Shown: positions 1 to 13,396 of the stretch, piece after piece
How positions within the stretch are numbered: position 1 is the first letter of the stretch
How the letters are laid out: every line of letters starts with the position of its first letter
DNA from: Fallopia convolvulus
Lineage: Eukaryota; Streptophyta; Magnoliopsida; Caryophyllales; Polygonaceae
Direction of reading: 5' to 3'
NCBI GenBank assembly: GCA_964016875.1
Contig: OZ024730.1
Coordinates: 39,750,795 to 39,814,794, forward strand
Length of the DNA stretch: 64,000 bases
Made by a program: the position numbers and the translations under genes
Notes under the pieces: generated by a model
The model's input: the letters and a program-made list of their open reading frames with translations, nothing else
Told to the model about the DNA's origin: nothing
Database searches by the model: none

Positions 1-131
1 ATCTAAACGGACCCGAATCATGCAACACAAGGAGGATTTTACATCACTAGATATTCTCAGCAACTATGCACAAGTGAAAAAAGTGCATTTCTCCATTACC
101 AAGTGAGCTTCAAATTTAAAGGAAAGGCGCC

Positions 132-3100
132 TCAAATGTGTATCCCCCTTGAGCATCCAGGCCAGCTTTTGCTGGTGACATGGCTGCTATTGATGGCTCC
201 GTGAACATAAACTTTCGGTTCTTTCATCTGCAGTCCCAGCGAAACACAAGAAACTTACTAATTTTTTTTTCTGAATTACAAAAAGAACATCTCACAAAGT
301 GGTAGGCATTGCTAACCAGCTGAAAAGGTGGAAACCCCTTGTAGAGACGCATCCGAGAAAAACCATCAACAAAGAAGAGGCATTGGTATCCATCAATGAC
401 AGAGTTCTCACTGCATATGGTAATAAAAGAGAAGTAGTTATCACCACAATTTCCTTACTGCAAATTAAAGTTTTAGAAGAATATTGTGTCTCCTTCATAT
501 ACATCATACATTATTATCATCTTTAGTGTACACCATTTCTTCTTATTCTATGATTCATAAGCAAATGGGAATCGGGATTTCTTCTTAATCTATATTTCAT
601 AGGAGAAAGAAGCAACAGAAAGTTCTCCGTGTAAAAACAAGCTGTGAAGGTTAATATTTTCTCCTTTTTTTTATGTAACAGTGGTAATACTAAATTGCAG
701 GCTTGCACTCATTCTGTATTGACATAATCTGAGAGCAAGAATTACAACTACAGATGGAGAAAACAAAACAGCGACTTTTAAGGTATAGACATATGCAAGA
801 GTTAGTTGTATTTAAATGTGTAAACTGTAAAGCATGAGGAGCCTCAGGAGCTAGAATAATTGCAAGTGAGCTTCAAGAAGCTCCTTTGTTTTGCTCCCCG
901 AAAAAAGATTCTAGCATATGAAGATGAAGAATATAAAAGCTAGTGAAGCAAACAAAACTCACTTTAATAGGTAAGTGAAATTCTTTTGACGTAATTCTTT
1001 CAAGGCAAGTCCTTCCTCCTTGGAATACCTGTCAAAACCATGAATGAGTAGAAAGACAGATTATGAAATAAAAGCAGAAAACTGAACTCTTTTAAATTTG
1101 CCAAAGCCATTATCCATATTTGAAAATTTAGAAATTTAGCCAAAAGCTATTTTGAGAGTGTTGATGACCTAGGCTTTTTGCTTGCTGGGAGTTTTTTATT
1201 GTATCTTGTGCCATATGCAAGACAGCAGAGAAATGTAAGTCTTGACTAAGACAGTAAGAATGGAATCGAGACAATTTGAAAAAAAAAAAACCAGCTGATT
1301 CAAAGAATCATACAGCTTAGGGAGCCCACCTCCATGGTTGATCATACTCGCAGAACCGCGTGATTCCATTGATCGCAGAGAAGGTGTCAATATGTACCCA
1401 GATCTCATCAGTATTCTTTTTGGTATCTCCTACCAAGAAAATCAATCATAAGTCAGCATTTTCAAGAAAAATTATAGGAAAATAAGATTAATGAGGGGGG
1501 GAAATATGCTTTTTATGACTACTTGTGGATTTATAGAGCTAAAACTCTCTTCATGGAAAAAAAAAAAAAAAGGAAGAACAACTCACCCATTTGATGCAGC
1601 CTCTTCAAGGCATAACCACTTGGATAGTTCTCATACGATGCCATAAAAAAGATTACAGTGCACCCTAGGCTAAAAAATTAAAAAGAACAATGAAATATAA
1701 TAATATTATTAACTTTACAATATATAATGTGTAATAAAAGTAACACAAGTTTCAAACCTGATCAACAGTAGGCCCAAAAGCAAAGCATAGAGCAACCTCC
1801 AATAACTCTTCTTTCTGTTAATGTATCTGTAGCCAGTTCATTACAAAAAATTAAAGTAGGAAAAATAAACTAAAAACAGATTATGTGCATGGTTGTAATC
1901 TCAAAACTACAGAACTGAAGACAACATTTATCCAAACCATTTGTGAAGCCAAGTAACATGTATCTAATGAAGTATTTCAGATCAAGAGCAGCCAGCTTAA
2001 TGCAATGGGCAACCCATTTAGATAATCAACAAAACAGAAACCTGATAACTAATTGCAGATTCACAGTAGAGAGCCAATGAAGTTAATAGCAGAAGTTGAC
2101 AGCAGATACGCTACAGAGCATTCATGATTAATATACCCTAGGTCAAAATGATCAAAATTATCTAATTATTCAAATGTAAAAAAATCAAACACTTCCCAAA
2201 ATCAATATTCATGATGCAAGGAGATTTTCACTCATCCAAAAATTGTGTACATGATTATGATCAAAACCAAAATTTTCAAAACTAAAGACAACATTTATCC
2301 AAAACATTTGTCAAGCCAAGTAACATGTATCTAAAGTATTTTAGATTGAAAGCATCCAGCTTATTGCAAATGGGCAACACATTTAAAATAATCAACAAGA
2401 CATCTCCCAAGTCGACTTCAGGCAGATAAAACATGTATGCATATTTTGGGTGAGCTGCCAAATAAGAAAGCATGACATACATTCTGCTTGCCGCGACAGC
2501 CGCTGATAAATTAAACATAGGGACAGAACCTATAATGAAACGTAGCTCCTGTGAACACCCAAGACACATTAACTTAAGAACATTTTTTTACTCAACATGC
2601 CAACTAAAAGAGATTCGCAATGGGCAATACCTTGTGCGGCAGCTTGGAATAAAGTATCAAAAAAGTTAATACAGGAAGAAAGTACGGCAAAATCCTCCTA
2701 TCCAGTAGTAGTCCAACCTGTGAAGGGGTAGGAAACCATGTCATGTAAGAAGGCTAGAAGAAAAACCCTAAAATAACTGAGGAAATCCAACATTCTCAAG
2801 TAGATGCAGGCATGTTACAAATCTTCTATCTTCTATTTTTAGTATCTAAAGTACCATACAAGGAGCCAAAATAGCAACCTCGAGTCAAACTTTAAAGGCT
2901 ATTTGGATATATTATGTAAAAATAATAATACATAATTAAGAGAGTAATTCTTATATCATGGAGAATTTTAACTTAATCATTAAACGCGATTATAGAAACT
3001 TTTCTATCTTCTAAACATTTACCTATGGAAGTTAAAGAATGCAATAAAGTTGGAGATACATTATGATGAGAAAATTACAGAAAGGAACTTTCTAACAAAT

Positions 3101-6100
3101 CTTACACATCAAAGGAACAGAAAAACTGCCAGAATTGAATAACATATCCCATTAAAATAACATGAACAAGTTAAAATACAAATTTCTGATAAAGTCTGTT
3201 ATCATTTTCTGACTGACCGCAGAGAGAGGATATGCAATTAGGAGTGCTCTTGGAAGTGCTGAAGTAAAATACCAGTGAAATGAGTGGACCTGAAATGAGA
3301 CGTTAAGGGGGGAACCATGAAGTCAAGTATTGAGAAAAAAACTGAAATCATTCACACCAAACAGGTAAACCTAGCATTTAGGTCATGAAGAAAGAAAGAA
3401 TAAAGCTCCAAAGATAGCTAGTTGATAAAACAGCACTTTGAAGAAATAAAGAACCTTCAGAACCTTTTCAGGTAGCAATAACCTTCAATTTTATAACAAT
3501 GCAAAGAGTTTGATGTTATTCAACCGGGCATAAACAATTTCACAAGGCAAAAGCATGAACAATGAGGTTGTGTCTTGTGACATAATCACTGCGAAAAAAG
3601 ATCTAAGAATCATAAAAGAGATTTAAACACTAAACGACATCCAAACGCAAGATCATAGCACTCCCAAAAGATTTAACAGCAAATGACCAGATATGAAACA
3701 AATTTCTTTTAATGAAGACTGATATACACAATTATGTTGTGTATTTAGAAGGAGTTTTAGCGTACTTTTATGATGGTTTTAGGTGGTTTAGAAGACTATT
3801 TTCAGCTAGGATAAGGAAGAACCGAAGATGCATTACTTTTGGATTTAAAGCTGGTGCTGGCGGCCAGGCGGCGCCCGCCGCCTCTGACAACGTGGGAATC
3901 CGAGTATCGCCATGTGTTTTAATCTGATTGGTCCTATCTTTATCAGCTTTATTCCGAGTTTATATATTTTTGGATAGACTTTTTAGACCTAGTTCTATCA
4001 TATTAGAGTTTGGAGAGTTGCATCTCTCATACACTATTATCATATTTTTCTTTGAGAGTTTTTAGCCTTTCATGGAGAACTAAGCTCTTTTGCTTAGTCA
4101 GACAGTTTGAAGCATCATTTGACTTTCAATTGTGAGATTTCTACTCTTTATTTAATGCATTGAATTATTTTACTCTCTTGTTTGATTTGTTTATGTGATT
4201 GATTTCAACAATTTCTAGGGTGGTTGTTATTGAATCCCAATTGCTAGATATAGAGAAATTACTGATTGAGTTTCTCTATTTCATAGTAACAAGCTGCATT
4301 GTATTAGTATCTGGTTGTGCTAGTGTATTGCAGAAGAGAGTTTAATTGCATTCTATTATAAAAGCTGGTTGTTTTATGCTAGATTTATATCATGATTATA
4401 TTCCTATTCTTCATGCTGTTTTTGAATTGAATCTTGATAGTTTCAGGATTATTCAATTAGTTAGGATTGATAGTATCTGATTGTGCTATTAATTATCTTT
4501 GAAAAGGAATTGGAATTCCAAATGCATACGATATTGAGTGAATCTATGATCAACTTGTCATACGAATGTGGATCTCTAGTTGACCAAGTGTTTTTCCCTA
4601 AATTGATAAAAACTTCAACTTTAATTTCTTTATTAGTTTTGCATGCTTGTTAATTTACTTCACAAAACCCCATTTTACTTTAATTGACATAAAACTTACA
4701 TAGAAAGATAAATCTCCTCAACATTGCGAGAAATTTTATTGCTATATTCTAGGAGGGGACAGGAAGCAGATAGATTATGGAAAAGGATTATAGCGATTTG
4801 CTAGTGCACAGATATCAAGATCTGAAATAGAAGTATCATAAATAAAGGATACACCCCACTCTGAACTCCGATTAAGAACAGAGTTAAACCACAACACTTC
4901 AAACTCAGGCCACAATTTCCTTTGCCACATAACTGAATCAATCAACACTGACAGTCCTGCAACCAAAGTAACCCTATTATCAACCTTGATACAAAAAACT
5001 TGATGCCAGAATGGATAGAACCATAGAAATAACAAAAAGAGCAAAACACCATATATGTAGAATTACCAACCTGTGGAAAAAATAGCAGTAGCTAAGCTGT
5101 ATTTCATGGCTTTCATCAATGAAACCGATCTAGTCTGCCACATCAACATATGAAAAGAAATTATAAAAAGACGAGGGTTTTATGTCAATAATAATTTCAA
5201 GAATTGTAAAGAAATGCAAATAGTGCGCCACATCACAAAATAACTCAAGAAAGTACATAAGATGATATTTATTGGTATGATGACATTAACATTTACCACT
5301 AAAGTACCAACTATAGAAGTTTAGGCTCAGAAAGAAGCATCTATAATGTAAGGATTCATGCATTTTTTACATAAATATTTCCGTACGTATTAGCAATATT
5401 AAAAATTCTAAGAATTCATAATTCTTCAATCATCTCACATGAAATGGAACAGCCTTTTGTTTGTGAAATCTTTTTGATGCAAACTATTTCACAAACACTT
5501 CACATTCCCATGAACAATTAAAAAACTAATTTATTTGTAAACAACTTTCTCAATCTAGAACTCACATAGCATATTAGCAACGGTACATTTCTGTCATCTA
5601 AGACTGACAAGAACTAGTAGACCTGAACAAAGTCGGGCTAACCCGCCCAACCCGTACCGCCCGCACGGAAAAATGGGCGGACTTGGACAAGATTTCTAAC
5701 CCGAAAGGGTAAATAAGCCCGGCTCGTCCGAATTGATGGGCGGGACACAGACAATATTTTTGACCGAATATCCCGGATAACCCGCCCGAATACCCGAATA
5801 TATAAATATTTAAAAATGTTTATATTTATAAATAAAAATATGTTTGTAGAGAATACTTGGGGCCATTGATTGTAGAATTAGTACAAAAAAGAGTTAGTTA
5901 TTATAGTTCTTTCACCTTATCACCTAAAAAGCTAGCATAAATATGATCTTAATCTCAAGTAATGTTAGACCGTGTAATTATAATACTAGTTATTTCTAAT
6001 TTTTTAATGGACATGAAAAAAATAATTATTTATGAATTTATATCCGGGTCCCGACGGACTACCCGGGTCCGGATGACCGGGCGGGCTTGGACATCCTTGT

Positions 6101-9100
6101 CGGCCCGAATCACCCGCTTGACCCGAACCCGCTCGGACAAATGGGCATAATTTTTGTTCAAAACCCGGCCCGGATCCGGCCCGAACCCGACTTTGTACAG
6201 GTCAAGAAGATTATAAACTTATGCACACGGAAAAGGCAATTAGCATGACAAAAAGAATCAAAAAACTTCTATGTTCAAAAAAACTATGAAGCCATAGCAA
6301 CATTGTCAACTTACCAGCAAAAGTTCAAGGCCAATTGGGCCAAGTAACAGCAGAATGTCACATCTAAATATTAATGTAGCTACAATCTGAAATTCACAAA
6401 TAAAATAGTATTAGATTATCTTTATAAGAAAATTCCCAATTCATTACAGAAGTTGTGTAAGAAGTCAGATAGCATTACAGTGTAACAAAAAGATGAATTC
6501 TATATTTACAATATTGGAATCAAATTTTTTAGGAGTTACCAAGTCCAAATCAAGAAAATGGATCAGCATGAACTAAAGCAGAACCTGAAAGTTGGTGATG
6601 TTTCTCTAACACATGATAGGAGAATGCCTTGAACATAAAGTCAAAGGTAAAATTGTATTTCTACCAATCCCTATACAGTATAATGCTTACACAGATGCTA
6701 ACTAGTGAGCTGAAAGTTGTTTTGTATCACAAAATATACTGCATAACATCCCCCCTGCCCCAGGCAAAGTTCAGAAAAGAAAGGAAATACAATGTGGTTG
6801 GGCTGTATACAAATATGCTGAACTACTACTTAAAACACAAGGATCAAGAGTGTACCAGAAACTGCAATGCTATATAGCATCTTCCCTGCAACCAGTATCC
6901 ATATGCCATGTTGACTGCATAACATCGAATCACATCAGCTGGACAACTCAGAAATTGAGTTAGACATATGTATCAGAAAATTCAAACGCACTAGATTCAC
7001 AACAAAATGATCATAGGTTAATCAAATTGTCACCAAGTTTAATGTATTGTATACATAGCACCTCCTTCATTAATGAAGGATACAGTCTACTACTATACAA
7101 GAGTTCTGAGTCATGCCATATTAGTATACACACCAAAAGTCATAAATAAAATATGCCAATTTGGAAGTAGTAGAACACATTGCCTTTGAGTGTGGCTCTT
7201 TGGCTGTATTTATACAGTGCCTTTGAGAAGCATTTAGCCCCCAAATTAATTTTTGGCGCATTTTAACTAAATTTGGTTATTTGTCACATAGCTGAATTTA
7301 GGTTTCATGTCTTGCTCTTGATATCTTTGGGTCTTTCAAAAACATCCTCTTGAGTTTTTCGGGGTAAGGGTGCATACATCTTGACTCCCAGACCCCGCTC
7401 AAAGCAGGATTACACTGGGTTGATAAGTAAGTTGGAAGTAGTAGAATAATTTCAGTCACACCACCCAAACAAAGATAAGATACCACATGATATTGCACTT
7501 TACTAGGATCCGCTAAAATTTCAGCACATATAGGTCATCAGCTTTCCAAGCATGGCTAAATAGATTATCATTTAGCCCATTTGCTATATATCTCACAAGA
7601 AAATCAAGATCTCTAATAGTAATACTATTTCTAGTAAAACTTCTTCCATATGCAAGTAATGATAAAAAAATTCAAGGGTAAATACATTAGGATAGAGCAT
7701 ACAGAAGTTCTTCGTATATGATCAGATTCAAGAATATCCTAGAACTTTCTATAGGAGGAATAGAATTCCAAAGAGAATCACCTAACCCAGCTGCCAATAT
7801 GTTTGGAAGGGGGCGTGTGCTATAGAACAAAAGGTGAAACTGGGTAGCTGTTAGTATTACAAAGAAAGCTTCTACTTGATTCCCGAACTTGCTTCTAATC
7901 TGCACGAGCAATATACCATCAGTGCTATGCTTAGAAACAAGACTAATTTTTACAAATAAATGAACAAGGAATCATCAATCATCCATACAGAAAACAAAAG
8001 AAATATGCGTGCAGATAGCCACAGTGACAGAGGGTAGATAATTTATAGTAGCTGGTGCAAAACTTTGACCATCTGGAGAAGACAATGAGTTCTGAAGTTG
8101 TGAAATTTTCCTACACAACTAAATGCTTATTAAAGCGTTGACTAGCTTGTCAAATCTTCATTATGGACATTGTTGTAGTATTTACATATATGAGTAGTTC
8201 CAGACATTTAAACAGCTCATTCCTATCTTCTTCATGAATACTTATCATCATAATTTGCATCATAAAGTTGTTGATCAAATGGTCAATGAATTATTTTTTC
8301 ACAGTAGAGGAGAAGAAAACAGAAGACAGAGAGCTGTCATAATGAAAGGACAATGATCTCATCAGAGCATTTGACAATATGAACACGAAATAAATGACTA
8401 TTACAGATGCATGCTAAAGAAAGTGTTGGCATACCTGAGTACGGAAAAAACGTAATGTGTATAATGTGATACAACCCAGCACGAAACGAACTATAAAATA
8501 AAAGGAACAAAAGACAAAGCTTACAATCTTAACTTGTGAAGTGACAGATGCATGTAATTGCAATTTAACAAAAAAGGTTAATACATAGAAAGGCACTCAT
8601 TCACATAGCCATTATCCCACCCTAAATTAAACCATTATTACACAAGGATTATTGCTGTGAGATGGCTACACAGCATTGGTCATCAAAGCAATTTAAACAT
8701 TATGTAAGTGGCAAGTTATCAAGAAGAAAACATCACTAAATTATCAAAATTAGGATGTCATAGAACAGCTAGTTGTACAAAACCCCGTAAAAGAACTGTA
8801 CATTTTAAAATTCTGAACAATATCTCAATTAGCCCATAATAATGCAGTCTCATAAGATCAACACCTGAGTTCGCAAAAGATCCATCAACCCCAAGATCGA
8901 AATCCTCAATCCAGTTCTCCTGCTTATTTCATAAAAAGTCTGTGCACAATAAAGTCGTCATGCTTTTTCAATTACGTGCATTCTTACAAATATAGAACTA
9001 TACATAAACTAAAATGTGAACAAAGTATTATCTAACAGGAAACAAATAAAAAGCATTTAATTTGTTTTTGTCAAAATGATTTAACATTAGTTACAAGAAA

Positions 9101-10433
9101 AAGACTCATCAACTCTGCTCGAAAATACAACTTAATTTTACATAAATAATTTGTTCACGGTCCTGGAAGGATGTAGCTGTTAGTTAGACTTTAAAAGGAA
9201 AATGCATTGCATGAAATTACGATTCAGACCCAAGTACTTAAACAACTTACCAACAAGGAGACTATAAAACTTGTCTAAGCCCAACACACCCAATATTGAA
9301 ACTACCGGCGAAGCCAAAATTGACACGATCCAGGCACCTATAGTGAAAAAACAATATACAAATAGAAACTGAAGGTTTTTGTATGAGTATCAACACAAAA
9401 ATTTGAGCACCACAGATCAATTAAGATGAAGCCATCAGGTTGACATCTTGAAAAGGAAAACTAGTTTAAACTTGCTACATATTAGCATTCTACAAACATT
9501 TGATGGAGAACGGGAAAGCCAAAATGCACCTTCCTAGTTAGAGTAGGTTGCTTAGTCTCCTACTGGCTACTGCACATAGATGACTCGTTAATAAGATCCT
9601 CTATCAACGAAAGACTTCATCTTCTTCTTCTATTAGAATTTTTTTAGAGTAACTGTTCAATTAGATTATATCAGGTGATTAAGTCAAAATTTTGTCTCAT
9701 TTTATTTACTTTTATTCGTCAGATATCATGGGCTCACAACACCACCTATTCAAGAATCAAGATATGAGAAAAAGTATAGCCTTATATATGAACAGGTCTG
9801 CAATTATTGGTCATCTCTCTGATTGAGTTCTCAAATATTCAGTAATTCCTAAAGACAAAAATATGAAAAGCAAAAATATCTGCACAAATTAACTTTAGAT
9901 GGTGTAGCATATTGCAATAACTCAGTAGTGTAAAGAGCTAAACATCTTCATTTAAAAGAAAAAACTATAACTTACCAACAAAAGAGCGAGGTACAACACC
10001 TGGGAACTCCAAATGATCATACTGTTTCATTTAAGTAACAATGATAGAAATAAAGGTAAAGATAGTGTATTCGTAATCAAGGAATAATGTAAGCAACCAA
10101 TTCCAGATAAATTAGTAGAACAAACATGCATAGGACAAACCATACTTTGTGCAGGTGATGCCTATGGTAGATTATATCATGCATTGCCTTCAAAAAAAGA
10201 GGAAAAAAACGCATTAGAGCTCACTTAAAGCAAATGAACTTTTTAAGGCAAAAAGTCTATCAAAGGAACAGACACCAAATTGAAGGTAACGATGATAGAG
10301 CCAAATAATGTACCTGCATATTAAAGCTTTCTTCAACCTTTGTGTACGGAACAGAAATCACATAAAATGCAGCAATCGAACCCAGAAGTATGTCATAGCC
10401 TTGAGACAAAATTTTAAATCTTAGCCCCACCAT
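132..10433 (-). CDS. ALG12: ALG12 (EBS4) dolichyl-P-Man:Man7GlcNAc2-PP-dolichol alpha-1,6-mannosyltransferase, complete 19-exon gene
   Basis: A multipass ER membrane enzyme of family GT22. It adds the eighth mannose to the lumenal lipid-linked N-glycan precursor, using dolichyl-phosphate mannose. I built the model by eye from GT-AG sites and conserved peptides. Coding exons, in gene order: 10433-10314, 10187-10146, 10021-9976, 9337-9251, 8490-8435, 7899-7782, 6914-6856, 6386-6315, 5134-5071, 4956-4853, 3289-3218, 2717-2631, 2548-2481, 1826-1758, 1669-1587, 1429-1330, 1028-963, 410-317, 227-132. All phases agree, giving 1503 nt (500 aa plus TGA), close to the usual plant length. Diagnostic peptides are YTKVEESFN (about residue 30), AMHDIIYHRHHL, YDHLEFPGVVPRSFVG, TRPLPNILAAG, FRCDILLLLGPIGLELLL, WPEFEVLWFNSVLNRSSEWG, YSKLPHKELRFIIGSVPMFN, YENYPSGYALKRLHQ and VHIDTFSAINGITRFCEYD near the C terminus. 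The start at 10433 is chosen by fit to the family; in-frame ATGs at 10463, 10490 and 10571 are alternatives. Nothing looks broken. Confidence 0.95.
3690..4745 (+). repeat. Probable retrotransposon LTR fragment inside ALG12 intron 10
   Basis: Intron 10 (3290-4852) is swollen to about 1.56 kb. Its middle does not resemble the AT-rich intron sequence around it. On the plus strand it has a GC-rich patch near 3857-3880, a TATA-like stretch near 3959 and then a long T-rich leader-like region, which is the layout of a plant LTR promoter. No open frame and no clear TG...CA ends or target duplication were found, so the boundaries are approximate. Confidence 0.4.
5620..6203. mobile_element. Non-autonomous TIR element in ALG12 intron 8
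   Basis: A 584-bp insertion with near-perfect terminal inverted repeats: GACCTGAACAAAGTCGGG on the left and, on the opposite strand at the right end, GACCTGTACAAAGTCGGG. The subterminal parts are rich in CCCG/GCCCG words while the middle is AT-rich. There is no transposase frame. Flanks CAAGAACT and CAAGAAGA match at 6 of 8 bases, which weakly suggests a hAT-type 8-bp target duplication. It lies wholly within an intron and does not touch splice sites. Confidence 0.75.
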
Positions 10434-10750
10434 TAATCCTAATAAAAGCAAAGGCAAGTTCATGCTAAACTTTTCAGGGATACATACCATATTTTCCCCA
10501 AAAAACTCCACCCATGAGCGTAATTTACAAGGAATGCTGCAAACCAGAAGGTCTAGAACCAACCTCTGCAACCAAAATCTCAGCCCCGCTGTTAAAAGCC
10601 TGAAATCCAGCCCCTTAAAAAACTAAACGTGTAAATTGAAAGAAAGATTCAAGACAACGGCGAAGAAATTCGATTGGAGTTGATCGATGGCCTGATTCTG
10701 CACCCTAAACCCAAACGCAGTGCGAAGGTGATTTAGAAAGTGTCCGTTTA
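10434..10750 (-). promoter_or_regulatory. 5' flank / 5' UTR of ALG12
   Basis: This is the only unique sequence between the first coding exon and the next inserted element, so the 5' UTR and core promoter should lie here. The ALG12 frame stays open upstream to the ATG at 10571, so the true start could be a little upstream. I see no clear TATA box. Confidence 0.4.
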
Positions 10751-11151
10751 GGCCCCGTTTGGTATAATGTTGGAATCGGAATGGAATCAAGAATCGAAAT
10801 GAACCAATCATGTGACATGTTGTTTGGTATGCTTTCGGAATGAACCATTCCTGAGAATTATGGTTTAAATTTTGGGTTTAGACCTTATAATTTAGGGTTT
10901 ATAAATTTTAGAATTTATTATTTAAGGTTTAGGAGTTTTAGGGTTTTAAGATTTAAGAGGAAAAATTAATATTTTTTTAGAATGGATGATACATCCCATT
11001 TTCGGTTGGAATCTACTTTGTCTGCAGGATTGGAATGAACCATTCCTGGGAATGAAATCGATTCCAGATTTTGGTAAACCAAACAATATACTAGAATCAA
11101 CTATTCCTCATTCTCATTCCTCATTCCCAAGTAATCGAACCAAATAAGGCC
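10751..11151. mobile_element. Small MITE-like element upstream of ALG12
   Basis: About 400 bp bounded by imperfect inverted ends, GGCCCCGTTTGGT and (opposite strand) GGCCTTATTTGGT. The interior is built from repeated GAATGG/GAATCG words in inverted halves. GGCC...TTTGG ends are common to PIF/Harbinger and hAT MITEs. The left flank is TTA, but I do not see it repeated on the right, so the superfamily is open. Confidence 0.5.
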
Positions 11152-11187
11152 ACTTGGCCTTGTTTGGACATTGGAATTAATCCCAAA

Positions 11188-11660
11188 GGCCCGACCCGGC
11201 CTGTAAAATATAAACCGTGCTTGGACAACCAAAAAAGTCCGTATACCCGGCCCAGCCCGTATATATATTATATACATAATTTATATTTTATAATAATATT
11301 AATATATTATATCATTAATTATTTCTACATATAAGTACTTGCAATTTATATTATATCATTAATTTATATTTTAGTTGTTATCTAGTTACAATTTATAGGT
11401 TATCTAGTTGTAATTTACAAGTTTAGCATATAAAAATTTGCGCAAGTTATCATTAATATAAATTTTTTTTGTTCATCTACTTGCAATTTAATTATATTGC
11501 AATTTTGGACGGGATTTGTGGGTCGGGCTAGTCCGTGGACAGCCCGGCCCGTGTTTGTGGGCGGGTATGGACAAAAAAATAGGCCCGAATTACCGGGTCA
11601 GGCCAAGCCCGGCCCGTTGATGTGGACAAAAAACAATTGGGCCCGACCCGAACTCGGTCT
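11188..11660. repeat. Second CCCG-rich inverted-repeat element
   Basis: Both ends carry clusters of CCCGACCCG, GGCCCG and GTCCAxACC words in opposite orientation around an AT-rich centre (11240-11490). The composition matches the intron element at 5620-6203, so it is probably a diverged relative. Exact ends and target duplication are not clear. Confidence 0.45.
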
Positions 11661-11960
11661 AGTTAACAAGAATCACTTATATCCTGGTTTTAAGGTTGGG
11701 TAAAATTCGGTCTGGTCTCGATCTAGTCCTGGTCCGGACCGACATTTTAATATATATTTTTTTGTATTTTGGAAATCAGTAATAGCCTAATAGAACTAAT
11801 AGTTGAGTCCTTATTCAGGGATTTCAGGCACCCAATTTCTCGAGTCTCTCTTTCAACTTCAAGCTTAGGGTTTTTGAGAATCGACTGCAAGTCCGCAACG
11901 GCGCAACAGTCTCGCCTCTCTCTCGTGACGGCCGACGGCGGCGACTCCGGTGAGTCTCGG

Positions 11961-11978
11961 CTCTCTCTCTCTCTCTCT
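11961..11978. repeat. Short CT microsatellite
   Basis: A run of CT repeats in a leader-like region (11820-12170) full of CGACGGCGG and TCTC words. It sits upstream of the hAT-type fragment and may belong to its old 5' UTR. Confidence 0.5.
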
Positions 11979-12283
11979 CACGACCATTGCACCAGTCCCT
12001 AACTCCATCTCGACATCCCCGTCTATACTCTCGATTTTTTCTTGAATTTGGATTCCAGGAATTTCCAACTGCAAGCCTGCAACAGTAGCCCGCGACGACC
12101 GACGGCGGTGAGTCTCCTAGCCCATCAACACCAGACCGGCGTCTCATCTGTTCTTTGTAGCAGCAGCCACGATTCGTGGCTTCCTTGTATTACACTACTT
12201 TACTTGTGAGTTGTTAATAGTATTTAGATTATTTGAGTGGTGTTTGGTAAAATATAAGTTATGAATTTGATTGTCAATAGTGA

Positions 12284-12538
12284 CAATGGAGCATCATTTT
12301 CATAATGATATATTTATTGCTGCTATTGATGTCCAAATAATGGAGTTGGATTGTAGGTTTGGTGAGTATACTATGTAACTCTTAACGCTTAGACATGCTT
12401 TAGATCCCGAAAATGGATACAAATCATTCAATATTGATAGCATATGTTTGCTAGATGAGAAGTACTATCCAGCCGACTTTATTGATCAAGATAGGGTTAA
12501 TTTGAGATTTCAATTGAGGTCATTTGAGATCGGTGTGC
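12284..12538 (+). pseudogene. hAT-type transposase (zinc finger MYM-like) fragment, upstream part
   Basis: Translating the plus strand gives HFHNDIFIAAIDVQIMELD, a stop near 12378, then peptides such as SFNIDSICLLDEKYYPADF. This matches the central region of plant hAT transposases of the TTF/ZMYM1-like group, where the protein reads toward the dimerisation domain. The fragment stops at the target site of the Sirevirus element (TSD AATCC at 12539-12543) and resumes after that element at 25863. Confidence 0.7.
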
Positions 12539-12543
12539 AATCC

Positions 12544-13340
12544 TGTTAGAAGATAGAGTTTTGATGGTTCCAGAGTCAGTGACTCCGAGTCTGCAAGTCA
12601 TGTCGGCAACTTGGCAAAGTCATTGACATGACCAGCTGGCGAAGTAATCTATTTAAGAAAGGAATGCACAGCGTGTGTGCGTGCATTTGGAGACAGCTGG
12701 GTTGTTCTATTTTAGGAGAAGATCATCATAAAGGAATGCTAAAATCAAGATAAAGACGATTTGATTCTCCTAGAATATTTTATTGTATGCTTTCATGTAT
12801 ATTTGGAAAGATATGTAAAAGATTGAGTGTGTATTACTTCCCTAATCGAATGGGATTTGATACACACGAGATCTCACTTGCCCTAGCTTAAATACCCTCG
12901 TGTTTAGGATAGCGGTAAGACTTTTGAGCGTTATTTTTATAGTTTGTGTAAGGAAGAAAGAGTGAACTCGTGCGTGAGATTCGTACGAGTGGTGTGTCGA
13001 GTGTTCTTAGGCATAGCGTGAGATTGAGAGTGTGAGTGCAAAGACAGAGCGTGCTTCAAGGGTGTGGGATTCATTCTTGTACACGGAAGAGCTTTGTAAA
13101 CACTCAAGAAATCAATAGAGCGATTTTAAGGACTCTTGATATCTGACCAAGTGAGAAGCTTGGAAGGAGGTGGTTTTTCTCTGAGTAACTAGTTGGTTTA
13201 CAAGGAGTTTCCACTATGCATCGCTTGTCATTGACTGTTGGTAATGTTGTTTTTCTTGTTTGATTATTCCGCTGTTTTATTAATCAAAGTCAACGACTTC
13301 GCAAGAGTTGCCGACTCGTTTAAGTACTAACGATCCTACA
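12544..13340 (+). repeat. 5' LTR of the Sirevirus element
   Basis: 797 bp, beginning TGTTAGAAG and ending GATCCTACA. Aligned by eye to the 3' LTR it differs at about 38 positions plus one 2-bp gap, roughly 95% identity. A TATA-like CTATTTAAG lies near 12650. The TSD AATCC lies immediately outside. Confidence 0.95.
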
Positions 13341-13342
13341 AT

Positions 13343-13353
13343 TGGTATCAGAG
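13343..13353 (+). other. Primer binding site of the Sirevirus element
   Basis: TGGTATCAGAG starts two bases after the 5' LTR. It is complementary to the 3' end of plant initiator tRNA-Met, as in most plant copia elements. Confidence 0.9.
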
Positions 13354-13396
13354 TCAAGGCTCTAGATTGTGTTTTTAGTACTTTTCTTATAGGAAA

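Noticed and set aside
11824..12147. Overlapping minus-strand ORFs rich in Arg/Glu
   Set aside because: They come from CT and CGG repeat sequence in a leader-like region; no domain and no splice logic.
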